DNA from: SAR202 cluster bacterium
Lineage (GTDB): Bacteria; Chloroflexota; Dehalococcoidia; UBA3495
Assembly: GCA_009392075.1 (NCBI GenBank)
Contig: VFHG01000086.1
Location: 1-10,013 of the forward strand
Length of the DNA: 10,013 bases
Reading direction: 5' to 3'
The notes under the pieces were generated by a model. It was not told the DNA's origin. It did not search any database and saw only the letters and a program-made list of their open reading frames with translations. Below, piece after piece: positions 5,793 through 10,013 of this stretch (position 1 is the stretch's first letter; each line of letters opens with the position of its first letter). The translations under genes and the position numbers were made by a program.

Positions 5793-6992
5793 ATGACCGA
5801 CCGTTCTATAGCCTGCATGCTTGTCACCCACCTCCCGGTTAAAGCCGAGGTCCGCCGCTATCCTCAATTGCGGGGAAAGCCCGTGATCATCACCGAGAGT
5901 TACGGCTCCAAGAACCTGGTGCTGGACAGCTCCGCGGAAGTCCGTGGTGTGAGCGCCGGCATGCCCCTTGCCGAGGCCATGGCCCGGTGCAAAGACGCCT
6001 CTCTGGTGCAGGCTGACGCGCCCTACTATAACGAGACCTTCGACAAACTGGTCAAGGCGCTGGAACTGCGGAGTCCGGTGGTGGAAAGGGATGGGCTCGG
6101 TTGTGCCTACGTGGACCTGGATGGACTGGAGTTGATGTACGGAGGAGAGGCGCGGGTCGTTGCGTCGCTGCTCCAAGCTGCACCCTCAGAATTCAACCCC
6201 CGGGTCGGCGTAGCAGGAGGGAAATTCCCGGCCTACATCGCCGCGGTGACCACCCAGAGTGGGCGTGCCACCAAGGTGCCCCAAGACGCAGCCGGAAAGG
6301 CGGCTTTCATGGGCGGATTGTCCATCGGCCTGCTGCCACTGTCATGGGCCAATAAGACTCGGCTGCACCGCTTTGGCATCCACACCTTGGGCCAGTTGTC
6401 GGCCCTGCCGGAGGGCGCGGTCCAAGCCCAGTTGGGGGCTGAAGGCCGGCGGGCCTGGCTGTTGGCCAGCGGCGTGGACAACAGATTATTGACTCCCCAC
6501 CGGACGCAGCAAGTTGTGGAAGAGTCGCTGACCTTCCCCTCGCCCACCATCACCTGGAGTCCGATCTTGACGGCTTTGAGCACGCTCTTGGGCCGCGCCT
6601 TTGCCCGGCCGGAGATCGGCGGTCGCTACGTGCGCACCGCCACCATCGAAAGCCGTGTGTACCGGCTGCCGCCCTGGGTGAAGAAATTTGGGTTCAAAGA
6701 GGCGTTGGGTAGCAGAGACCGGGCCCTGTTCGCCCTGAAAAGCCGGTTGGACAGTGTGACCCTGCCCGGACCGCTGGAAGACATGAAACTCACCCTAGCC
6801 GGGTTCACCGGCGAGTCGGGCATCCAGACCAACCTCTTCTCCGACGTCCGCAAGCAAGAGCAACTGAAGGAGATGATGCGTCAGCTGGAAGCCCTGTTGG
6901 GCGGTAAACCGCCCATCTACCAAATGAAGGAGATAGAGCCGTGGTCGCGCATACCAGAAAGACGCCAGGCGCTGGTCCCTTTCGACCCATAA
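5793..6992 (+). CDS. imuB: ImuB-like catalytically inactive Y-family polymerase homologue
   Basis: The 399-residue protein has the Y-family layout: an N-terminal palm/fingers region (about 1-160), a helix-hairpin-helix thumb region near 185-235 (LHRFGIHTLGQLSALP), and a little-finger region (about 240-340). The catalytic acids of active DinB polymerases are absent. Where DinB has VDMDCFF, this protein has MLVTHLP; where DinB has SLDEAYLDV, it has GLGCAYVDL (101-109). The aspartate-glutamate pair is thus glycine-cysteine at 103-104. This loss is typical of ImuB, the clamp-binding hub of the DnaE2 mutasome. A pentapeptide QTNLF at 345-349 fits the beta-clamp-binding consensus (QxxLF). The tail EPWSRIPERRQALVP resembles ImuB-like ends. 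The promoter upstream has an SOS-like box. No Shine-Dalgarno precedes the ATG. The next gene starts inside this one. A generic Y-family polymerase is the alternative, but the missing acids argue against it. Confidence 0.85.
   Translation: MTDRSIACMLVTHLPVKAEVRRYPQLRGKPVIITESYGSKNLVLDSSAEVRGVSAGMPLAEAMARCKDASLVQADAPYYNETFDKLVKALELRSPVVERDGLGCAYVDLDGLELMYGGEARVVASLLQAAPSEFNPRVGVAGGKFPAYIAAVTTQSGRATKVPQDAAGKAAFMGGLSIGLLPLSWANKTRLHRFGIHTLGQLSALPEGAVQAQLGAEGRRAWLLASGVDNRLLTPHRTQQVVEESLTFPSPTITWSPILTALSTLLGRAFARPEIGGRYVRTATIESRVYRLPPWVKKFGFKEALGSRDRALFALKSRLDSVTLPGPLEDMKLTLAGFTGESGIQTNLFSDVRKQEQLKEMMRQLEALLGGKPPIYQMKEIEPWSRIPERRQALVPFDP
6926..6933 (+). promoter_or_regulatory. Shine-Dalgarno site inside imuB for the DUF6504 gene
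   Basis: GAAGGAGA ends 7 nt before the GTG at 6941, inside the imuB coding sequence. It supports the GTG start in the +2-shifted frame and implies translational coupling. Confidence 0.7.
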
Positions 6993-7360
6993 ATCCTAGA
7001 GGCAAAACGCCTGAGCCTGTGAACCAGAGCGCCCAGAGTTTGCAGTTCCGGCCCCTGAACCTGCCGGTGCCCATCGAGGTTGCCGAGGACAGGGCTGAGA
7101 GACCGGTGTCAGTTGCCCTGCCGCCCACCATCTCCAACCGCCCAGCCCGTTCCCGTTGGCCAACGCAAGAAAGCCGAAGCCCAACGCTCGCCGCCCTGAC
7201 AGTCACCTCCATCAACGACATATGGCAGGTGGACGACGAATGGTGGCGGGAACGCCCCATCTCCCGCCGCTACTACCAGATAACCACCCAAGACGATCGC
7301 CGCCTAACCATCTACCGAGACCAGCTAAATGCCCAATGGTACTGGCAGAAAGGGGGGTGA
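6941..7360 (+). CDS. DUF6504-type small protein of the mutasome cassette
   Basis: This 139-residue protein starts at a GTG inside imuB, overlapping it by 52 nt, behind a good Shine-Dalgarno. Residues 1-35 are basic and proline-rich and probably disordered. From about 40 the pattern fits DUF6504: PVPIEVAED, then a low-complexity stretch, then IWQVDDEWWRERPISRRYY (94-112), and the end IYRDQLNAQWYWQ. Its tryptophan- and tyrosine-rich beta-strand character suggests a small compact domain. From memory, such proteins occur beside or fused to ImuB-like proteins in Actinobacteria, Deinococcus and Chloroflexota; their biochemical role is not known. Position between imuB and dnaE2 suggests an accessory part of the translesion machinery, perhaps taking a role filled by ImuA elsewhere. 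That last point is speculation. The family assignment rests on motif memory and is fairly confident. Confidence 0.75.
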   Translation: MVAHTRKTPGAGPFRPINPRGKTPEPVNQSAQSLQFRPLNLPVPIEVAEDRAERPVSVALPPTISNRPARSRWPTQESRSPTLAALTVTSINDIWQVDDEWWRERPISRRYYQITTQDDRRLTIYRDQLNAQWYWQKGG

Positions 7361-7362
7361 AA

Positions 7363-7378
7363 GCTGAAAGCTTTCGGC
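7363..7378. repeat. Near-perfect palindrome after the DUF6504 gene
   Basis: GCTGAAAGCTTTCGGC is a 16-bp near-palindrome with a perfect 10-bp core GAAAGCTTTC (7366-7375). It follows the DUF6504 stop codon directly and is followed by GGTCAGC and GGTTAGC, short degenerate repeats. It marks the left side of the non-conserved segment holding the broken four-helix-bundle gene. Confidence 0.4.
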
Positions 7379-7382
7379 GGTC

Positions 7383-7392
7383 AGCGGTTAGC
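7383..7392 (+). repeat. Left arm of imperfect inverted repeats flanking the broken gene
   Basis: AGCGGTTAGC matches the reverse complement of 7693-7702 (AGCTGTTAGC) at nine of ten bases. The pair brackets most of the four-helix-bundle pseudogene. At this length a chance match is possible. Confidence 0.25.
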
Positions 7393-7412
7393 AATGAAAC
7401 GGAGCGTTTTCG

Positions 7413-7708
7413 ATGAAAGATTTTAGAGAGTTGAAGGTGTGGGAGAAAGGCCATCAGTTGGTTCTTTCTGTTTATAGGGTGCAGATGGTTGCGGTCGAGA
7501 AGGCGATGCCGAATTCGCCCGTTTTCTTCTGATTGCGAGGGGCTCGGCAAGCGAACTGGAATACCACCTGCTATTAAGCCAAGACCTAGGTTTTCTATCC
7601 ACTGAAGAACACACAAACCTCTCAGTCAACACCTCAGAAATAAAAAGAATGCTCACATCCTTCATCCAAACCATAAAAAACCACCCCAAAAAGCTAACAG
7701 CTCGCTAA
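7413..7708 (+). pseudogene. Broken four-helix-bundle (S23/IVP family) protein gene
   Basis: The first frame, from ATG 7413, gives MKDFRELKVWEKGHQLVL then SVYR (to 7478), the classic start of the S23 four-helix-bundle family. It then turns into non-family sequence and stops at TGA 7530. From 7481 a different frame gives ADGCGREGDAEFARFL, then GSASELEYHLLL and KRMLTSFIQTIK, the family's C-terminal half, to the TAA at 7706. The central segment of about 28 residues (usually FP..E..GL..Q.RRA..SIP.NI) is missing. A deletion of non-multiple-of-three length near 7478-7481 explains both the loss and the frame change. About 97 family codons remain of a usual 115-130. The second frame has a stop at 7475 and no early start, so no normal product is possible. 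Intact relatives are encoded in 23S rRNA intervening sequences and as stand-alone genes; their function is unknown. The A-rich 3' half contrasts with its GC-rich neighbours and suggests acquisition by transfer. Confidence 0.85.
7693..7702 (-). repeat. Right arm of imperfect inverted repeats flanking the broken gene
   Basis: GCTAACAGCT on the plus strand is the nine-of-ten inverted match of 7383-7392. It lies within the last codons of the pseudogene, just before the dnaE2 start. Confidence 0.25.
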
Positions 7709-10013
7709 TGTACGCCGAACTTCACTGCCACAGTAACTATTCTTTCCAGGAAGGTGCCTCCTCAGTGGAAGACCTGCTGGTGCGCGCCCGGGACCTGGGA
7801 CTGCGTGCGCTGGCTTTGACCGACCACGATAATCTGTGCGGGGCCATGCATTTCGCCCAGGTGGCTAAGACTCTGGAGATGCAGTCCATCACCGGCGTCG
7901 AGATGACCATTAAAGACGGCTCCCACCTGACCCTCCTGGCTGAGAACAAGGGCGGCTATAGCCAGCTTTCCAACCTGATCTCTTATTCGTATGTGGCCGC
8001 AGACCGCAAGAACCCCGCTCTGGACTTGAAGTACCTGCCGGACTTTCTCGACGGTCTGATCCTGCTGACCGGCTGCCGCACGGGCCGGGTGCCCAGTCTG
8101 CTGGCTGAGGGCCACTACGCCGAGGCTGAGACCCAACTGCGGCAGTACCTGGACTGGTTCGGCGCTGACAACGTGTTCGTGGAACTGCAGCAGAACCTGG
8201 TGCAGGGCGACACCGTCCGCAACCGCCGGCTCATCGACCTGGCCCTCAAGCTGGGTGTCCCCACGGTAGCCACTAACAATGTCCACTACCACGTGCCGGA
8301 ACGCCACCGGCTGCAGGACGCCCTGGTCTCCATCAAGAACAACCTCAGCCTGGAGGAGACCCACAAAGAACGTCGGGCCAACAACCAGTTCTATCTCAAA
8401 TCACCTGACGAGATGGCATCCCTGTTCTCCCGGTGCCCTGAGGCCATCAAGAACACCCTCCGAATCGCCGAGCGTTGTTCATTCGATCTGACCAAGGACC
8501 TGGCCTACCGGTTCCCAGACTACCCGGTTCCCGATGGCGCCACTCCCCAGAGTCACTTGGAAGACCTGTGCCGCCAGGCCGCCGAACGCCGCTACGGCGG
8601 CGCTCAAACAACTCAAAGCAAGCAAAAAATCGAAGACCGGCTGCAAGAAGAGCTTCGACTGATCGGGAAGCATGACCTAGCGGGGTTCTTTCTGATCTAC
8701 TACGAGATTATCCAGATGGCCCGGCAGATCATGATCGAGATGGGGCTGAGTGATGCCGAGATACCCTTGGAGGAACGCCCGCCGGGGAGGGGTCGGGGCT
8801 CGTCGGTAGCCATGCTGGTGGGCTACTTGATCGGCCTATCCCACATCGACCCACTGGAATACAACCTGTCCCTGGACCGGTTCCTGTCCGACGATCTGGG
8901 CTCGGTGCCCGACATAGACCTGGACTTTCCCCGCAACATCCGGGAGGAACTGATCGTGCGGGTGCACCGGAAGTGGGGCTGGGACCGGGCCGTTTTGACC
9001 GGCATGATCAGCACCTACCAGATGAAAGGCGCCATCCGGGATCTGGGTAAGGCGCTGGGCCTGCCCACCCAGGGCATGGACAAGCTGGCCAAGCGGGTCG
9101 ACTCCCACGACGCCAAGGAATTGGAACTGGAGATGCTGCAACTGCCCGAGTTCCGGGACAAGGTGGACGCGCCGGGCTGGCGTAACCTCATTGAGATGGC
9201 AGCCCAGTTGGACGGTTTTCCAAAGTACCTGGCCCAACACCCCGGCGGCATGATTATCAGCTCGTCTCCCCTCATCGACACGGTGCCGATCCAGCAGGCG
9301 GCCATCGCCGATCGCTACATCTGCCATTGGGACAAGGACAGCATCGACCAGGCCGGGTTCGTGAAGATCGACTTCCTGGCCCTGGGCGCGCTTTCTCAAA
9401 TGCAAGAGTGTTTACTTTTAATAGAAGAGCGTGAGGGCAATTACATCGACCTGAGCCGCATCGACTTCAATGACAAGGCAGTTTACGAGAACATGCACCG
9501 GGCCGATACCATCGGCATCTTTCAGGTGGAGTCGGCCGCCCAGATGCAGACCGTGCCTCGCATCAAGCCCTGGAACTTGACCGACATGGCCTACGAGGTG
9601 GGCGCGGTGCGTCCCGGCGTGGGCGTTAACGACGGCGTTACGCAGTTCATCCAACGCCGTTCCGAGAACGTCCCTTGGGACTACGATCACCCCCTGGAGC
9701 AGAGGGCGCTGGAGCGGACCCTGGGGATCATCCTGTTCCAAGACCAGGTGAACCAGGTGGCCATGGATGTGGCCGGTTTCACGGGGCTGGAGGCCGACCA
9801 ACTGCGCCGGGCCTTTGGCAAGCGCAACAACGAACTTTTGATTCGCCACTATTGGGAGAAGTTCCGGGACGGGGCCGCCGAGTTAGGCGTTTCTGAAGAT
9901 ACCGCCCAACGGATCTTCCAGAAGTTCAACGGCCACTACATGTTCCCCGAGTCCCACGCCTTTGCCTTTGGCGCGACCGCCTACCACATGGCCTGGCTCA
10001 AGTATTACTACCC
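7708..10013 (+). CDS. dnaE2: Error-prone DNA polymerase III alpha subunit, ImuC/DnaE2 type (3' end missing)
   Basis: The frame is open from ATG 7708 to the window edge: 768 codons, of about 1,050 expected. The N-terminal PHP domain opens with YAELHCHSNYSFQEGAS, nearly the DnaE2 signature, followed by TDHDN (38-42), GVE (63-65), SHL (72-74) and TNNVHY (189-194). The C-family palm begins at GRGRGSS (360-366). It carries catalytic aspartates D402 and D404 in VPDIDLDFP and D555 in VKIDFLALG, so the polymerase should be active. DnaE2-like rather than replicative DnaE1 features include VESAAQM, AQHPGGMIIS and a His/Asn-variant PHP site (N163, N191), consistent with lack of proofreading. The thumb/OB-fold and clamp-binding C-terminus lie outside the window. 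It acts in induced mutagenic lesion bypass with ImuB. Its ATG overlaps the preceding stop as TAATG and has no Shine-Dalgarno of its own. Confidence 0.9.
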   Translation, partial: MYAELHCHSNYSFQEGASSVEDLLVRARDLGLRALALTDHDNLCGAMHFAQVAKTLEMQSITGVEMTIKDGSHLTLLAENKGGYSQLSNLISYSYVAADRKNPALDLKYLPDFLDGLILLTGCRTGRVPSLLAEGHYAEAETQLRQYLDWFGADNVFVELQQNLVQGDTVRNRRLIDLALKLGVPTVATNNVHYHVPERHRLQDALVSIKNNLSLEETHKERRANNQFYLKSPDEMASLFSRCPEAIKNTLRIAERCSFDLTKDLAYRFPDYPVPDGATPQSHLEDLCRQAAERRYGGAQTTQSKQKIEDRLQEELRLIGKHDLAGFFLIYYEIIQMARQIMIEMGLSDAEIPLEERPPGRGRGSSVAMLVGYLIGLSHIDPLEYNLSLDRFLSDDLGSVPDIDLDFPRNIREELIVRVHRKWGWDRAVLTGMISTYQMKGAIRDLGKALGLPTQGMDKLAKRVDSHDAKELELEMLQLPEFRDKVDAPGWRNLIEMAAQLDGFPKYLAQHPGGMIISSSPLIDTVPIQQAAIADRYICHWDKDSIDQAGFVKIDFLALGALSQMQECLLLIEEREGNYIDLSRIDFNDKAVYENMHRADTIGIFQVESAAQMQTVPRIKPWNLTDMAYEVGAVRPGVGVNDGVTQFIQRRSENVPWDYDHPLEQRALERTLGIILFQDQVNQVAMDVAGFTGLEADQLRRAFGKRNNELLIRHYWEKFRDGAAELGVSEDTAQRIFQKFNGHYMFPESHAFAFGATAYHMAWLKYYY

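Noticed and set aside
7413..7532. Programmed frameshifting to join the two four-helix-bundle frames
   Set aside because: No slippery run is visible near the junction, and a frameshift alone would still lack the conserved central segment of about 28 residues.
7423..7689. An 88-codon minus-strand frame across the four-helix-bundle region
   Set aside because: The plus strand carries clear family sequence in two frames, so the minus-strand frame is a by-product.
7762..8364. A 200-codon open frame on the minus strand opposite dnaE2
   Set aside because: It mirrors conserved PHP-domain codons of dnaE2 and has no family features; other minus-strand frames at 8836-9405 and 9418-9849 are similar shadows.

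Overview
The window looks like chromosomal DNA from a GC-rich bacterium, most likely a member of Chloroflexota (Dehalococcoidia or SAR202-like). That placement is an inference. It rests on the style of the proteins, a Gram-positive-type SOS box, and the order imuB, DUF6504, dnaE2. No rRNA, tRNA, CRISPR array or transposase is visible.

Positions 1-1013 hold a plus-strand garR-type 2-hydroxy-3-oxopropionate reductase with a strong ribosome binding site. Positions 1014-1191 separate it from converging genes and carry two inverted repeats. Positions 1192-5512 hold five minus-strand genes, in order of transcription: a PaaI-like hotdog thioesterase, the alkylation repair protein and regulator Ada, a membrane-anchored peptidase MA-like metalloprotease, a DinB/YfiT-fold protein, and a lipoprotein cyclophilin. 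The gaps are 27, 113, 53 and 42 bp, so co-transcription is possible. A perfect -10 hexamer before the protease gene suggests an internal promoter.

Positions 5513-5792 are a divergent intergenic region. On the plus strand it has a -35/-10 pair (TTGTTA, 18 bp, TATAAT). Its spacer contains CGTACAAATGTTCT, one mismatch from the Gram-positive LexA (SOS) box core GAAC-N4-GTTC. Downstream lies a mutagenic translesion-synthesis cassette: an ImuB-like Y-family protein whose three catalytic acidic residues are replaced but which keeps a clamp-binding motif (5793-6992); a DUF6504-type small protein whose GTG start lies inside imuB (6941-7360); and an ImuC/DnaE2-type error-prone DNA polymerase III alpha subunit (7708 to the window edge, still open). 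The expected model is that damage inactivates LexA, the cassette is transcribed, ImuB brings DnaE2 to the sliding clamp, and DnaE2 does the synthesis. No imuA is present in the window.

The most unusual feature is a wrecked four-helix-bundle (S23/intervening-sequence protein family) gene at 7413-7708, between the DUF6504 gene and dnaE2. It has lost about 28 central codons with a frame change, and its stop codon overlaps the dnaE2 start as TAATG. Its A-rich 3' half and the imperfect inverted repeats around it suggest a cassette inserted into the operon.
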